DNA from: Arthrobacter hankyongi
Lineage (GTDB): Bacteria; Actinomycetota; Actinomycetes; Actinomycetales; Micrococcaceae
Direction of reading: 5' to 3'
Length of the DNA stretch: 64,000 bases
Assembly: GCF_022012395.1 (NCBI RefSeq)
Contig: NZ_JAKLTQ010000001.1
Coordinates: 62,001-126,000, forward strand
Part shown: piece by piece, positions 44,468-55,014 of the stretch
Position numbering within the stretch: position 1 is the first letter of the stretch
Layout of the letters: each line of letters opens with the position of its first letter
Translations under genes and position numbers: made by a program
Notes under the pieces: model-generated
Seen by the model: the letters and a program-made list of their open reading frames with translations, nothing else
What the model was told of the DNA's origin: nothing
The model's database searches: none

Positions 44468-46021
44468 TCACTGGTACGAAACGAACCACGGGGCCGGGTC
44501 CACGTCCCGGTAGGTCTGCTTCGGGGTGAAGGTGGGACGGTCCTCGTCATAGAAGTTCTTCCAGCCCATCCGCGCCCCCTTTGGGGCCACCTGGCGCAGC
44601 GCATGCCAGGTCTCCATCTTCTGCCCCGCGGTGCCGTGGCCGTCCGCGTGCAGCACCGTGGCGAGCTCCTCGTGCGAAGTATCCACGCGGCGCTCGTTGC
44701 CGACCATGTCCTGGCGGAACTGGTGGATCATGAACACCTTCTGCGGCAGGTGGTGCTGCCGCGTCAGCCCGGCCAGCCAGGCCGAGACCTTGTTGACTTC
44801 CGCCGCGTCCACCGAGCCAATCTGCTCCATGTGGCGCTGGCCCGGGGCCAGCCGCCACTCCGGGTCCAGGGCCAGTCCGACGTGCGGCTGCTTCAGCAGC
44901 GCGGCATAATGCTTGGCTTGGGTCAGGAAGTCGGTGCGGCCCGGCTGCAGGTCCAGCACCACGTACACGCCGGCCTTGCCGGCGGCGTCGATCCAGGGCC
45001 GCAGGTCGTCCGGGTTGGTCATGCTCGAGTAACTGCCGTCCGGCCCGGCCGCGCCGGTGGCCACCGAGGCGATGATCTCGAACGCCGGAATGACCTGCTG
45101 CCGGCTGTGCGGCTGGTATTCGGCCGCCAGCTTGCGCACCCGCCGAATGCCTGCCTGGATCCCCTGTTCGCCCAGGGCCCCCAGCGCCGCGCCGGACGGG
45201 TGCCCGTACAGCGCAACCATCCGCCGCGCCGGGAAGACCTGCAGGCCGCCGCCGGGCAGTTCGGGTACGGTCAGCGCGGCCGCCGCGTGCCGTGCGAAAT
45301 CCGGTGCGGTACCGAAGGAGGCACCGATGCCGAGGATGCTGTTCTGCGGCGCCTCGCGCAGGAACGCGACGGTGGCCGGATCCTGCCGCGGGTCCGACGC
45401 CGGGTCCACCCGGGTGCGGGCGCCCGAAGCCTTCACCACCGCCAGCGTGGCCGGCAGGTTCCGTGCGTGCTTGTCCAGCAGCACGGAATGGGTCGAGGCC
45501 GGCTGGGCCGCCACGGGACGCTGCGGTTGCTCGTCCGCGCCGAGCACCCGGACGCCGCCCGGCCAGGGCGCCCATCCGCCATCGGGCTCTCCGTAGGTCT
45601 TGACCGCGCGCACCCCGAGCCGCTGCAATTCAGCGGCCAGGCCCTCGCCGGCCAGCAGCAGCGGTACGCCGAGCGCCTCGGCGTCGCCGGCCGCGGTGCG
45701 GACCGCGCCGGCATCGCCGCCCGCGGCCACCAGGGCCAGCGGCGAGGATTCGAACAGCGCCGCGCTGGCGGCCAGCGCGGCCTGGGCGTCCGTGCCGCCG
45801 ATCAGCTGCGGAGCCGCCGGGGCGGTGCGCAGATAGACCTGGTCCGCGTTGCGCTGGGGCGCATCCGGCTCCACGCCGGCAGAGGCCGCGGTCTGGCCCG
45901 GAAGCGCCGGAGAAGTGCAGCCGGACAGCGCCAGCGCGGCGGCTAGGGCGGCAGCGGCGAGCGGCAGCAGCGGCCGCTTGGGCCGCCGGGCCGGGACTGA
46001 GGTACCTCGGGTGCCCGTCAT
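44468..46021 (-). CDS. Lipoprotein with a C-terminal barrel-like domain, function unknown
   Basis: 517 residues. The signal ends in the lipobox LSGC (Cys35). Residues about 60-190 alternate Ala-rich helices with strands (LIGGTDAQAALAASAALF, LGVPLLLAGEGLAAELQRLG) and recall cell-wall-binding repeat 2 proteins. Residues about 270-515 look like a glycosidase-type barrel: VIPAFEIIASVA, GVYVVLDLQPGRTDF, VGLALDPEWRL and KVFMIHQFRQDMV. The family is not securely identified. The ATG at 46021 has no ribosome-binding site but sits six bases after TATTGT, consistent with a leaderless transcript. Confidence 0.7.
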   Translation of the reverse strand: MTGTRGTSVPARRPKRPLLPLAAAALAAALALSGCTSPALPGQTAASAGVEPDAPQRNADQVYLRTAPAAPQLIGGTDAQAALAASAALFESSPLALVAAGGDAGAVRTAAGDAEALGVPLLLAGEGLAAELQRLGVRAVKTYGEPDGGWAPWPGGVRVLGADEQPQRPVAAQPASTHSVLLDKHARNLPATLAVVKASGARTRVDPASDPRQDPATVAFLREAPQNSILGIGASFGTAPDFARHAAAALTVPELPGGGLQVFPARRMVALYGHPSGAALGALGEQGIQAGIRRVRKLAAEYQPHSRQQVIPAFEIIASVATGAAGPDGSYSSMTNPDDLRPWIDAAGKAGVYVVLDLQPGRTDFLTQAKHYAALLKQPHVGLALDPEWRLAPGQRHMEQIGSVDAAEVNKVSAWLAGLTRQHHLPQKVFMIHQFRQDMVGNERRVDTSHEELATVLHADGHGTAGQKMETWHALRQVAPKGARMGWKNFYDEDRPTFTPKQTYRDVDPAPWFVSYQ

Positions 46022-46027
46022 AGGGCA

Positions 46028-46033
46028 ACAATA
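46028..46033 (-). promoter_or_regulatory. -10 element for a leaderless lipoprotein transcript
   Basis: TATTGT on the minus strand, six bases (TGCCCT) before the ATG at 46021. No ribosome-binding site and no clear -35 are seen. Confidence 0.5.
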
Positions 46034-46068
46034 GGCGGCGGAGCCGATTACCGGCGGGTATTCGGCGG

Positions 46069-47421
46069 TCAGCCGAAGATATTGACCGGCTTGACGATGT
46101 CGGCGTAGATGAGCAGCGCGCCCATGCCCATCAGCAGCGCGGCCACCACGTAGGTCAGCGGCAGCAGCTTGGCAATGTCCACCGGTCCCGGATCCGGGCG
46201 GCGCAGGAGGCGCGCCGCGCGCCGCCGGATGGCCTCCCAGAGCGCGCCGGCCACATGGCCGCCGTCGAGCGGCAGCAGCGGAATCAGGTTGAACACGCAC
46301 AGCGCCAGGTTCAGCGAGCCCACCAGCCCGATCAGGGACGCGATGCGCGCCTGCAGCGGCACCTCTTCCATGGCGCTGATTTCGCCGGCAATCCGGCCCA
46401 CGCCCACCACGCTGATCGGCCCGTTGGGATCGCGCGGTTCGTCGCTGAAGGCCGCCTGGGCCACGTCCGCCACGCGCTGGGGCAGGTTCAGTACCACGCC
46501 GGCGATGCTCTGCAGGTTCTCCCCTACCGCCGGCAGCACCGCGGAGCCAGGCTCGGGCACCAGCGCGGTGGTCGGCCCCATACCGACGAAGCCGGCCTGC
46601 TCGGTCACCGGCTTGCCCGCGGCGTCCAGCACCGGCTGGTTCTCCGCGTTAAGCACCGGACGTTCGGAGCGGATCGGAGTGATGGTGGTGGTGATCGTGG
46701 TGCCGTTGCGTTCGATCACGACCGTGGTCTTCCGGCCGGCGGCCTCGCGGATCCAGCCGGTCAGCTCGTACCAGTCGGTGACCGGGCGGCCGCCGAACGA
46801 GACGATCTTGTCCCCCGGCCGGATGCCGGCGGCGGTGGCCGGCGCCACCGGATCCGAGGGCAGGCAGTCCTGCTGGCCGGTCCGGGCCTGCTGGGACGCG
46901 GGCACCACGCACTTGTAGACCTCGGACACGGTGGCGGTGGGCTGGGCGGTGCCGAAGCCTACCAGCACCACTCCCAGCAGGACCGTGCCGATCACCAGGT
47001 TCATGAACGGGCCGCCGAGCATGATGATGATCCGCTTCCACACCGGCAGCTTGTAGAACACGCGGTTCTCGTCGCCGGGCCGCAGCTGCTCGGCGGCGGC
47101 GCTGCGCGCGTCCTCGGCCAGCTGCTGGAACATCCCCGTGCTGGAGCGGCGCACGGACCCGGCCTGGCCTGCCTGGTCCTTGGCCGGCGGGTACATCCCG
47201 ATCATCGAGACATAGCCGCCCAGCGGGATGGCCTTGAACCCATATTCGGTCTCGCCCCGGCGGCGCGACCAGATGGTCTTGCCGAAACCGACCATGTACT
47301 GGGTCACGCGCACCTTGAACAGCTTGGCGGGCACCAGGTGGCCCACCTCGTGCAGGGCGATCGAGGCGGCGATGCCTACTGCCACGAGCAGTACGCCGAG
47401 AATGAAAAGCAGAACAGTCAC
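46069..47421 (-). CDS. rseP: Site-2 intramembrane zinc metalloprotease (M50, RseP-type)
   Basis: 450 residues. The first helix carries HEVGH (24-28) and the last catalytic helix [12 protein letters not shown]; a PDZ domain lies between them ([16 protein letters not shown]). Such proteases cut membrane-bound anti-sigma factors or signal-peptide remnants. The GTG at 47421 overlaps the dxr stop (GTGA), with AGGA upstream. An acidic/Gln-rich insertion around 80-120 is larger than in E. coli RseP. dxr-rseP-ispG order is typical. Confidence 0.95.
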   Translation of the reverse strand: MTVLLFILGVLLVAVGIAASIALHEVGHLVPAKLFKVRVTQYMVGFGKTIWSRRRGETEYGFKAIPLGGYVSMIGMYPPAKDQAGQAGSVRRSSTGMFQQLAEDARSAAAEQLRPGDENRVFYKLPVWKRIIIMLGGPFMNLVIGTVLLGVVLVGFGTAQPTATVSEVYKCVVPASQQARTGQQDCLPSDPVAPATAAGIRPGDKIVSFGGRPVTDWYELTGWIREAAGRKTTVVIERNGTTITTTITPIRSERPVLNAENQPVLDAAGKPVTEQAGFVGMGPTTALVPEPGSAVLPAVGENLQSIAGVVLNLPQRVADVAQAAFSDEPRDPNGPISVVGVGRIAGEISAMEEVPLQARIASLIGLVGSLNLALCVFNLIPLLPLDGGHVAGALWEAIRRRAARLLRRPDPGPVDIAKLLPLTYVVAALLMGMGALLIYADIVKPVNIFG

Positions 47422-48647
47422 ATCATTCCTAAACGTTCGTGGGTGCGGACCCGTGCCCACCGTTCGGCGGCCAGCACCGATTCCACGGTCAGCTCGGACG
47501 AGCCGGCGTGTTCGGCGACGACGGCGGCCACGGTGTCCACGATGGCCGCGAACCCGATGCGGCCGCCGTGGAACGCCTCCACCGCCTCCTCGTTGGCGGC
47601 GTTGTAGACCGCCATGTGCGTCCCACCCCGGGCAGCGGCGTCCTTGGCCAGCCGCACCGCGGGAAAGACCTCCTCGTCCAGGGGTTCGAAGGTCCATGCC
47701 GTGGCGGCCGTCCAATCGCAGGGCCTGGCCGCGCCCGGCACCCGCTCGGGCCAGCCCAGGCCGAGCGCGATCGGCAGGCGCATATCCGGCGGGGAGGCCT
47801 GGGCAATGGTGGAGCCGTCCACGAACTGCACCATGGAATGGACCACCGACTGCGGATGGACCACGACCTCGATCTTCTCCAGCGGCACATCGAACAGCAG
47901 GTGCGCCTCGATCACCTCCAGCGCCTTGTTCACCATGGTCGCCGAGTTGGTGGTCACCATCCGGCCCATGTCCCAGGTCGGGTGGGCCAGCGCCTGCGCC
48001 GGGGTCACCGAGGCCAGCTGCCCCCGGCTGTAGCCGCGGAACGGGCCGCCGGAAGCGGTGACCACCAGCCGGTCCACCTCCGCGGCCGAGCCCGCGCGCA
48101 GCGCCTGGGCCAGGGCCGAGTGTTCCGAGTCCACCGGCACGATCTGCCCGGGCTGGGCCGCGGCTTTGACCAGCCCGCCGCCGGCAATCAGCGACTCCTT
48201 GTTGGCCAGGGCCAGCAGATGCCCGGCCTCGAGCGCGGCCAGCGTCGGGGCCAGGCCGATGGATCCGGTGATGCCGTTCAGTACGACGTCGGCATTGGCC
48301 CAAGCGGCGATCCGCGCCGCTGCGTCGGGGCCGGCGAACAGCTCCGGGGCGTAGCCGGACAGCCCGGCAGCGGCCGCTGCTTCCTTCACCGCGACTGCCA
48401 GTTCCTCCCGGGAGCCGGCTGCGATGCCCACGGCCTCGGCGCGGGTGTGGACGGCCTGCCGTGCCACCAGGGCCAGGTTCCGTCCGCCCGCCGAGAGCGC
48501 CGTCACGGTAAAGCGCTCCGGTGCCGCGTCCACGACGTCAATGGCCTGGGTGCCGATCGAGCCGGTGGAGCCGAGCAGGACCACCTTGCGGGACGGGGAG
48601 GCAGGCAGGGGGAAGGCCGCCGGACGGCCGGGATCGCGGAACTCCAT
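47418..48647 (-). CDS. dxr: 1-deoxy-D-xylulose 5-phosphate reductoisomerase
   Basis: Second step of the non-mevalonate isoprenoid pathway. The ATG at 48647 has GGGAG upstream. The 409-residue protein has the NADPH-binding GSTGSIGTQ (26-34), [18 protein letters not shown] and TASGGPFRG, all active-site segments. It is the first gene of the dxr-rseP unit. Confidence 0.97.
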   Translation of the reverse strand: MEFRDPGRPAAFPLPASPSRKVVLLGSTGSIGTQAIDVVDAAPERFTVTALSAGGRNLALVARQAVHTRAEAVGIAAGSREELAVAVKEAAAAAGLSGYAPELFAGPDAAARIAAWANADVVLNGITGSIGLAPTLAALEAGHLLALANKESLIAGGGLVKAAAQPGQIVPVDSEHSALAQALRAGSAAEVDRLVVTASGGPFRGYSRGQLASVTPAQALAHPTWDMGRMVTTNSATMVNKALEVIEAHLLFDVPLEKIEVVVHPQSVVHSMVQFVDGSTIAQASPPDMRLPIALGLGWPERVPGAARPCDWTAATAWTFEPLDEEVFPAVRLAKDAAARGGTHMAVYNAANEEAVEAFHGGRIGFAAIVDTVAAVVAEHAGSSELTVESVLAAERWARVRTHERLGMM

Positions 48648-48769
48648 ATCTCCCAGTATCCCGCACCCCGGCCCGGCTCTACTCGCCTTCCCTTCCCGGC
48701 CTCGGCCACTCACCCACCCCGGCCCGGCCCCGGAGCCCTCCCGGCGCCGCGGGTGCCCTGCTCCCCTTG

Positions 48770-48823
48770 TTTAGGCTTCAAGCTTTGCAAAGGTACTAGT
48801 CAGGGCGTCGCTTGAAGGCTAAA
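48770..48823. repeat. 14-bp imperfect inverted repeat
   Basis: TTTAGGCTTCAAGC (48770-48783) and GCTTGAAGGCTAAA (48810-48823) pair with one mismatch across a 26-bp spacer. The position, after the CitE-like gene and before dxr, would suit an operator or terminator-like stem. Confidence 0.5.
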
Positions 48824-48844
48824 GCAGGGCGCGGCGGCCCAATG

Positions 48845-48930
48845 CTGGGCGTGGAGAACGCGGGAGCGGGTGTGAAGGACACGGGCTGGGGGTGGAGGAC
48901 GCGGGAGCGGGTGTGAAGGATGCGGCTGGG
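48845..48930. repeat. 40-bp imperfect tandem duplication
   Basis: CTGGG-GTGGAG-ACGCGGGAGCGGG and the following TGTGAAGGA recur with a period of about 41 bp (units begin near 48845 and 48886, with a third partial unit at 48926). The unit is non-coding here. Confidence 0.7.
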
Positions 48931-48956
48931 AGGCCCGGGGCAGGCGGGCTTCCTGT

Positions 48957-49763
48957 TCAGCGGCCGGCCCGGCGCAGGGTCTGCTCGGCGTGCCTGATCA
49001 GCGGCGCATCCACCATCCGGCCGCGGAAGCTGAACACGCCCGGTTCCCGCCGGGCCGCCGCCAGCAGGTCCGCGGCGTAGGCGGCTTCTTCCGCGGTCGG
49101 ACGGAAGGCGCGGCGGATGGGTCCGGCCTGGCCTGGATGGATGGCGGCCTTCGCACTGAAGCCCGACGCCGCCGCATCCTGGGCCTCGGCGGCGAGCCCG
49201 TCCAGGTCCTCGATGTCCAGGTAGACCGAGTCGATCGCGGCCTTGCCCCGGGCGCCGGCAGCCAGCAGCACCTGCGAGCGCGCGTGCCGGGCGATATCCC
49301 GGTAGCTGCCGTCCGCCCGCCGGCTGGAGGTTCCGCCCAGCGACGCCACGAGGTCTTCGGCCCCCCACATCAGGCCGGTGACTTGGTCCTGGGCCGCCAG
49401 CGCGCCGGCGTTCAGGACCCCGCGGGCGGTCTCGCACAGGGCCAGGACCTGATAGCCGTCCAGACCGGCCAGGTCCGGGGTGTCTTCGGCCTTGGCCAGC
49501 ATCACGGTCCGGTACGCGGTCCGGCGCAGGGCTGCCAGGTCCGGTCCGTGGTCGGCGGTCCCGGCCGCGTTGACCCGGACGATGGTCCGCTCCGGGTCCA
49601 GCGGGTTGCCGCACAGCGCCTGCCGGGCCGTCTCCCGGTCCGCGGGGGCGACGGCGTCCTCCAGGTCCAGGATCACCGCGTCCGCGCGGTCGAGGGCCTT
49701 GGCGTAGCGGTCCGGGCGATCCGCCGGGCAGAAGAGCAGGACCGGGCCCATCAGGAAGACCAT
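48957..49763 (-). CDS. HpcH/HpaI aldolase, CitE-like CoA-ester lyase
   Basis: 268 residues from the ATG at 49763, with GGAGG upstream. Family motifs are VILDLEDAVAPADRE, VRVNAAGT, LCETARGVLNA, LMWGAEDLVASLGG and KAAIHPGQ, giving the Mg-binding Glu/Asp and the CoA site. Relatives cleave malyl-, methylmalyl- or citramalyl-CoA. It ends the seven-gene operon with the CoA-transferase and carboxylase genes, so in this setting it may cleave a 3-hydroxy-3-methylacyl-CoA; that is inference. Confidence 0.85.
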   Translation of the reverse strand: MVFLMGPVLLFCPADRPDRYAKALDRADAVILDLEDAVAPADRETARQALCGNPLDPERTIVRVNAAGTADHGPDLAALRRTAYRTVMLAKAEDTPDLAGLDGYQVLALCETARGVLNAGALAAQDQVTGLMWGAEDLVASLGGTSSRRADGSYRDIARHARSQVLLAAGARGKAAIDSVYLDIEDLDGLAAEAQDAAASGFSAKAAIHPGQAGPIRRAFRPTAEEAAYAADLLAAARREPGVFSFRGRMVDAPLIRHAEQTLRRAGR

Positions 49764-49765
49764 GG

Positions 49766-50332
49766 TCAGGCCACCTCCGGACCGGCGGGGCCTCCGGCCT
49801 GCTCGGCATAGTCCAGCGCGGCCTGTTCGTGGCCCTGCAGGGTCCACATCAGGGCACTGCGGGTGGCCCGCGCCACCACGTCCCCATCCTGGTTGCGCCC
49901 GGTGTGCACCATGGTGACGATGCCCTGGCCGGGCCGCGAGGCGGAGAGCCGTTTGTCCGTCACCACCGTTTCGGTATAGAGCGTGTCCCCGGGGAACAGC
50001 GGGTGCGGGAATTCCACCTCGTGCAGGCCCAACTGGGCCACGATGGTGCCCTGAGTCAGTTGGCTGACCGACTGCCCGACGACGATGGCCAGGGTGAGCA
50101 TGGAGTTCACCAGCCGCCGGCCAAAGGGCTGGGTGGCAGCCCAGGCGGCATCCAGGTGCAGCGCCTGGGTGTTCATCGTGACGGTGGTGAACAGCACGTT
50201 GTCCGCCTCGGTCACCGTGCGCCCCGGCCGGTGCGCATAGACCACGCCGATTTCGATTTCGTCGAAGTACAGGCCGCGCTGGGTGATGACCCGCGACTCG
50301 GAGTCCCCGGTGTCCAGCGGCCCGGTGCTCAC
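49766..50332 (-). CDS. MaoC family acyl-CoA dehydratase
   Basis: 188 residues with a hot-dog fold. The hydratase-2 segment appears as [20 protein letters not shown], with Asp and His at the catalytic positions, and [14 protein letters not shown] follows. The layout resembles mesaconyl-CoA hydratase-type MaoC proteins. The GTG at 50332 overlaps the scoB stop (GTGA). In this operon it is a candidate for hydration of a methylglutaconyl-CoA-like substrate. Confidence 0.85.
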   Translation of the reverse strand: MSTGPLDTGDSESRVITQRGLYFDEIEIGVVYAHRPGRTVTEADNVLFTTVTMNTQALHLDAAWAATQPFGRRLVNSMLTLAIVVGQSVSQLTQGTIVAQLGLHEVEFPHPLFPGDTLYTETVVTDKRLSASRPGQGIVTMVHTGRNQDGDVVARATRSALMWTLQGHEQAALDYAEQAGGPAGPEVA

Positions 50333-50991
50333 ACGCCCTCCACTTCTTCATCGAGGCGCAGCGGCGCACCGGTGGCGGCCATGACCTCGTCCACGGTGAT
50401 ACCCGGCGCGGTCTCCCGCAGCACCAGGGACTTCCGCCCCGCCTCGCCCACCACGTCGAGCACGGCCAGATCGGTGATGATCCGGTCCACGCAGCCGCGG
50501 CCGGTCACCGGCAGGGTGCATTGCGTCAGGATCTTGGGTCTTCCGGATTTGTCCAGGTGTTCCATCATGACGATCAGCCGCTTGGCGCCGAAGACCAGGT
50601 CCATGGCGCCGCCCATTCCCTTGACCATCTTGCCCGGGATCATCCAGTTGGCCAGGTCCCCGTTCTCGGCCACCTCCATGGCCCCGAGCACTGCCACGTC
50701 CACATGGCCGCCGCGGACCATGCCGAAGGACGTGGCCGAATCGAAGATCGCCGCTCCCCGGTTGAGGGTCACGGTTTCCTTTCCGGCGTTGATCAGGTCC
50801 GGGTCCACCTGGTCCTCGGTGGGATAGGGGCCGACGCCGAGGATGCCGTTCTCGGAGTGCAGCACCACCTCCACGCCGTCGGGAATGTAGTTCGGGATCA
50901 GCGTGGGCATGCCGATGCCCAGATTGACGTATTGTCCGTTCTGCAGTTCCCGCGCCACCCGGGCGGCCAGTTCCGTGCGTGAGCGTGCCAT
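50329..50991 (-). CDS. scoB: 3-oxoacid CoA-transferase subunit B
   Basis: 220 residues. The catalytic Glu is Glu47 in [11 protein letters not shown], and [11 protein letters not shown] and [14 protein letters not shown] are typical. The ATG is 2 bp after scoA with GGAGG upstream. With ScoA it moves CoA from succinyl-CoA to acetoacetate, or a similar pair. Confidence 0.95.
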   Translation of the reverse strand: MARSRTELAARVARELQNGQYVNLGIGMPTLIPNYIPDGVEVVLHSENGILGVGPYPTEDQVDPDLINAGKETVTLNRGAAIFDSATSFGMVRGGHVDVAVLGAMEVAENGDLANWMIPGKMVKGMGGAMDLVFGAKRLIVMMEHLDKSGRPKILTQCTLPVTGRGCVDRIITDLAVLDVVGEAGRKSLVLRETAPGITVDEVMAATGAPLRLDEEVEGV

Positions 50992-50993
50992 CG

Positions 50994-51749
50994 TCAGTTC
51001 CCTCCGGAGACGGTGCGTTTTTCGATCCGCTTCTCCACCCCGGGCGCGGCTACCACCCGCTGGACAAAGATTCCGGGCGTATGGATCTGCTGCGGGTCCA
51101 GCTCCCCCGGCTCCACCAGTTCCTCCACCTCGGCGATGGTGATCCTGCCGGCCATGGCGCACAGCGGGTTAAAGTTCATCGCGGTCGCGTGGTAGACCAA
51201 GTTGCCCAGCCGGTCCCCCTTCCAGGCATGCACCAGCGCAAAGTCTGGGGTCAGCGATTCCTCCAGCACATACTCGGTGCCGTGGAAGCGGCGCACCTCC
51301 TTGGGTTCGGAAGCGACGAGGACGTTCCCGGCGTCGTCGTACTTGCGTGGCAGCCCGCCCTCGCTCACCTGGGTCCCCACCCCGGCCGTCGTGTAAAAGG
51401 CGGGAATGCCCGCGCCGCCGGCGCGCAGTTTCTCCGCCAGCGTGCCCTGCGGTGTCAGCTCCACCTCGAGCTCGCCGGCCAGGAACTGGCGCGCGAACTC
51501 CTTGTTCTCACCCACATAGGAGCTGATGGTGCGCCGGATCCGGCCGTCCTTCAGCAGCACCCCCAGGCCCCAGTCGTCCACGCCACAGTTGTTGCTGATT
51601 GTCTCCAGGTCCGTGGTGCCGGCCTCGTGCAGGGCCTGGATCAGTGCAACAGGGATACCGCACAGGCCGAACCCACCGACGGCGAGCGAGGCGCCGTCCG
51701 GGATGTCCGCGACGGCGTCGGCGGCGCCGGCCACTACCTTGTTGATCAT
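50994..51749 (-). CDS. scoA: 3-oxoacid CoA-transferase subunit A
   Basis: 251 residues. The coenzyme-A-binding GGFGLCGIP is at 25-33, followed by [13 protein letters not shown]. It begins 21 bp after the acyl-CoA dehydrogenase gene and is paired with scoB. In the leucine pathway the pair would activate the acetoacetate product. Confidence 0.95.
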   Translation of the reverse strand: MINKVVAGAADAVADIPDGASLAVGGFGLCGIPVALIQALHEAGTTDLETISNNCGVDDWGLGVLLKDGRIRRTISSYVGENKEFARQFLAGELEVELTPQGTLAEKLRAGGAGIPAFYTTAGVGTQVSEGGLPRKYDDAGNVLVASEPKEVRRFHGTEYVLEESLTPDFALVHAWKGDRLGNLVYHATAMNFNPLCAMAGRITIAEVEELVEPGELDPQQIHTPGIFVQRVVAAPGVEKRIEKRTVSGGN

Positions 51750-51770
51750 TGCTGCCTCCTCGTTGAGGTT

Positions 51771-52952
51771 CTAAAGCCCCAGCTCGCGGGCGATCAGCAT
51801 CAGCTGCACCTCCGTGGTCCCCTCACCGATCTCGAGCACCTTCGAATCCCGGTAGTGGCGGGCCACCCGGAACTCGTTGATGAACCCGAAGCCGCCGAAG
51901 ATCTGCGTCGCATCGCGTGCGTTGTCCATCGCTGCTTCCCCCGCCACCATCTTGGCAATCGCCGACTGGGATTTGAAGGGCCGGCCGGCCAGCAGGCGCG
52001 CCGCCGCGTCATAGTAGGCCAGCCGTGCGGTGTGCGCGCGGGCCTGCATCCGGGCGATCTTGAACTGGATCCCCTGGAAATGTCCGATGTTGTGGCCAAA
52101 GGCCGTGCGTTCCTTGGCATAGCGGACCGACTCGTCCACGCAGCCCTGGGCGGCGCCGGTGGCGAGCGCGGCGATGGCGATGCGCCCCTCGTCCAGGATC
52201 TGCAGGAAGTTGGCGTAGCCGCGGCCGCGCTCGCCGAGCACGTTCGCCTCCGGCACCCGGACGTCCTCGAACCGCAGCGGGTGGGTGTCCGAGGCGTTCC
52301 ATCCCACCTTGTTGTAGGCCTTCTCCGCGCTGAAGCCGGATGTGTCGGTGGGGACCAGGATGGTGGAGATTTCCTTCCGGGTTCCTCCCGGACCTCCGGC
52401 ACTCCCGGTGCTGCCGGTCACGGCGGTGACCGTGACCAGCCGGCTGATCTCCGTACCGGAGTTGGTGATGAATTCCTTGCGCCCGTTGACCACCCATTCG
52501 CTGCCGCCGGCCGTGCTCTCGAGCCGTGCCGTGGTCTTGGTGCCGGCGGCGTCCGAGCCGGCCTCCGGCTCGGTCAGCCCGAAGCCCGCCAGTGCCCGTC
52601 CCGCGGCGAGGTCCGGCAGCCACTGCTGCTTCTGTTCTTCGGTGCCGAAACGGTAGATGGGCATGGCGCCGAGGGAAACGGCCGCTTCCAGGGTGATGGC
52701 CACGGACTGGTCCACCCGGCCGAGCTCTTCCAGGGCCACGGCCAGGGCAAAGTAGTCCCCGCCCATGCCGCCGTATTCCTCCGGGAAGGGCAGCCCGAAC
52801 AGGCCCATCTCCCCCATCTGCTTGACGATTTCGTACGGGAAGCTGTGCTCTTCGTCGTGCTTGGCGGAGGCCGGCGCCACCACCTCGTTGGCAAATTCCC
52901 GGACGGTGTCGGCGAGGGTCTGGTATTCCTCGCCCAGTTCGAAATCAGGCAT
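51771..52952 (-). CDS. Acyl-CoA dehydrogenase, isovaleryl-CoA dehydrogenase candidate
   Basis: 393 residues of the FAD-dependent family: [13 protein letters not shown], the flavin-contact region, and the C-terminal [11 protein letters not shown] followed by [12 protein letters not shown]. The catalytic base of short- and medium-chain enzymes would be Glu377 in EGT, whereas classical isovaleryl-CoA dehydrogenases carry the base on an earlier helix, so the exact chain specificity is uncertain. An extra Gly/Ser-rich loop (about 182-194) is unusual. The start overlaps the carboxylase gene by 8 bp. Confidence 0.9.
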   Translation of the reverse strand: MPDFELGEEYQTLADTVREFANEVVAPASAKHDEEHSFPYEIVKQMGEMGLFGLPFPEEYGGMGGDYFALAVALEELGRVDQSVAITLEAAVSLGAMPIYRFGTEEQKQQWLPDLAAGRALAGFGLTEPEAGSDAAGTKTTARLESTAGGSEWVVNGRKEFITNSGTEISRLVTVTAVTGSTGSAGGPGGTRKEISTILVPTDTSGFSAEKAYNKVGWNASDTHPLRFEDVRVPEANVLGERGRGYANFLQILDEGRIAIAALATGAAQGCVDESVRYAKERTAFGHNIGHFQGIQFKIARMQARAHTARLAYYDAAARLLAGRPFKSQSAIAKMVAGEAAMDNARDATQIFGGFGFINEFRVARHYRDSKVLEIGEGTTEVQLMLIARELGL

Positions 52953-55014
52953 GGGACCCTTCCTTGGTTTCCGGGTGGATGACCGCCACCATCTGGCCGG
53001 CCTTGACCAGGTCGCCCGGCCGGAGGCTGAGCTCGGCCTGACCGGCCATGGGCGCGGTGAGCTGGTGCTCCATCTTCATGGCCTCGACGCTGAGCAGCAG
53101 CTGGCCGGCCTGGACCTGTTCGCCGCTGCGCACCGCCACCGCGGTCACGGTGCCGGGCATCGGCGAACGGACTTCGGGCGAGGCCTCGCCGGTGCTGCGG
53201 CGGAGCTGTTCGAGCGAATCGCGCAGCCGCCGGGCGCGGTCCCGCAACTGCCAGGCCAGCGTCCGGCCGGCGTAGTTGAGCCACAGGCGGTGATCCTCCC
53301 CCACCGCCCAGGCCAGCGGCCACCGGATGCCGTCCACGACCACGGCCGCCGGCTGCAGTTCCACCGCCAGCGGGGCCTGGCCTGCGGCGGTTTCGAGCCG
53401 GACCCGGGCCTGCGCCGGGGTGCCGTATACCTGCACCTCGCGCGGCCCGCCGGCGGCGGAGTCCAGGCTGACCAGCTGGGCGGCCGCGGCGCCGGGGCGC
53501 CAGCCGTCCCCGCGCCGCCACGGCGGTACCCCGGCAGACTCCGGGGTCGACGCCGGCAATCCGGCCCGGTCCCGCTGCCACGCCACGGCGGCCACCGCCG
53601 CGATGGCCAGGTCGGTGTCCGAGGGGTGGTGGAAGGCCAGCTCCGGCAGCCTGCGTTCGATCAGGGTGGTTTCCAGCCGGCCGGCCTGCACGTCGGGATC
53701 CGCCAGCAGCAGCCTCAGGTACTCGATGTTGGTGTCGACGCCGAGCACCACGGTGCCGGCCAGGGCCCGGTCCAGCCGCGCCAGCGCCTCTTGCCGGTCC
53801 GCCCCCCAGGCGATGACCTTGGACAGCATTGGATCGTAGCTGGGGGAGATCTGCAGACCCTCGGCCAGCGAGCTGTCCACGCGCACGCCGCTGCCGGCCG
53901 GCTCGGCCAGCTTCAGCACCGTGCCGGCGGCGGGCAGGAATCCCTGCTGCGGGTCCTCCGCGTAGATCCGTGCCTCCACCGCGTGACCGCGCAGCCGCAC
54001 GTCCGCCTGGGCCAGCCCCAGTTGCTGGCCCGCGGCAATGCGCAGCTGCCACTCGACCAGGTCAAGGCCGGTGACCATTTCGGTGACCGGATGCTCGACC
54101 TGCAGCCGCGTGTTCATCTCCATAAAAAAGAACTCGTCCGGCGCCGTGTCCGAGACCAGGAATTCCACGGTGCCGGCCCCGGTGTAGTCCACCGAGGCCG
54201 CCGCCCGGCAGGCCGCCTCCCCGATCCGGTCCCGGGTGGCGGCATCCAGCAGCGGCGACGGCGCTTCCTCGATGACCTTCTGGTGCCGGCGCTGCAGCGA
54301 GCATTCGCGCTCGCCCAAATGGATGACGTTGCCATGGCTGTCGGCCAGGACCTGCACCTCGATGTGCCGGGGGGCGGCCACCAGGCGCTCCAGCAGCAGC
54401 GTGTCGTCGCCGAACGCGCTCGCGGCCACGCGCCGGGCGGCGGCGAGCGCAGCGGCCAGGTCTTCGGGGCGTTCGACGGCGTACATGCCCTTGCCGCCGC
54501 CGCCGGCGGACGGCTTGATCAACAGCGGATAGCCAACCTCGGCCGCAGCGGCCGGCCCGGCGTCGGCTGCGTCCGGCAGGGCCACGCCCGGCACCACGGG
54601 CACCCCGTACGCGGCGACCTGTTCCTTGGCGCGGATCTTGTCCCCCATCACGGCCAGCGCCGTCCTGCCAGGGCCCACGAAGACGATGCCGGTGGCGGCC
54701 AGCGCCTCGGCGAAGGCCGCGTTTTCGCTCAGGAAGCCATAGCCCGGATGTACCGCCTGCGCCCCGGTGGCCTTGCAGGCGGCCAGCACCGCCGCGATGT
54801 CCAGGTAGCTCTGCGCCGCCGGAGCCGGTCCGAGGCGCACCGCCACGTCCGCCTCGCGCACGTGCCGGGCCCCGGCGTCGGCGTCGGAATAGACGGCCAC
54901 TGTGCGCAGGCCGAGCCGGGCGCAGGTACGGATCACCCGGCAGGCGATTTCCCCGCGGTTGGCGACCAGCACGGTATCGAACGGGGCAGCGAAGCGTGGT
55001 TCCATCGGCCTCAC
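52945..55014 (-). CDS. Biotin carboxylase/biotin carrier subunit of an acyl-CoA carboxylase (MCC alpha-like)
   Basis: 689 residues in the order biotin carboxylase ([16 protein letters not shown] near 17), ATP-grasp ([19 protein letters not shown]), linker and biotinyl domain with the modified lysine in VEAMKMEH (Lys647). The GTG at 55014 overlaps the carboxyltransferase stop (GTGA); an ATG at 55005 with GAGG nearby is an alternative. With the carboxyltransferase and acyl-CoA dehydrogenase it fits 3-methylcrotonyl-CoA carboxylase. Confidence 0.93.
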   Translation of the reverse strand: MRPMEPRFAAPFDTVLVANRGEIACRVIRTCARLGLRTVAVYSDADAGARHVREADVAVRLGPAPAAQSYLDIAAVLAACKATGAQAVHPGYGFLSENAAFAEALAATGIVFVGPGRTALAVMGDKIRAKEQVAAYGVPVVPGVALPDAADAGPAAAAEVGYPLLIKPSAGGGGKGMYAVERPEDLAAALAAARRVAASAFGDDTLLLERLVAAPRHIEVQVLADSHGNVIHLGERECSLQRRHQKVIEEAPSPLLDAATRDRIGEAACRAAASVDYTGAGTVEFLVSDTAPDEFFFMEMNTRLQVEHPVTEMVTGLDLVEWQLRIAAGQQLGLAQADVRLRGHAVEARIYAEDPQQGFLPAAGTVLKLAEPAGSGVRVDSSLAEGLQISPSYDPMLSKVIAWGADRQEALARLDRALAGTVVLGVDTNIEYLRLLLADPDVQAGRLETTLIERRLPELAFHHPSDTDLAIAAVAAVAWQRDRAGLPASTPESAGVPPWRRGDGWRPGAAAAQLVSLDSAAGGPREVQVYGTPAQARVRLETAAGQAPLAVELQPAAVVVDGIRWPLAWAVGEDHRLWLNYAGRTLAWQLRDRARRLRDSLEQLRRSTGEASPEVRSPMPGTVTAVAVRSGEQVQAGQLLLSVEAMKMEHQLTAPMAGQAELSLRPGDLVKAGQMVAVIHPETKEGSHA

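Larger units (their letters stand above)
48648..48956. other. 309-bp intergenic region with repeats, no gene seen
   Basis: It lies between the CitE-like stop and the dxr start, both on the minus strand. It contains a 14-bp imperfect inverted repeat (48770-48823), a 40-bp tandem duplication (48845-48930) and a C-rich strand-biased tract (about 48690-48765). Open frames across it are extensions of shadows from the neighbouring gene. GATACT near 48656-48661 may serve dxr as a -10. Confidence 0.5.

Noticed and set aside
48796-49809. Minus-strand frame of 337 codons over the CitE-like gene
   Set aside because: It is a different frame of the same strand, Pro/Gly/Arg-rich; the overlapping frame encodes the recognised lyase.
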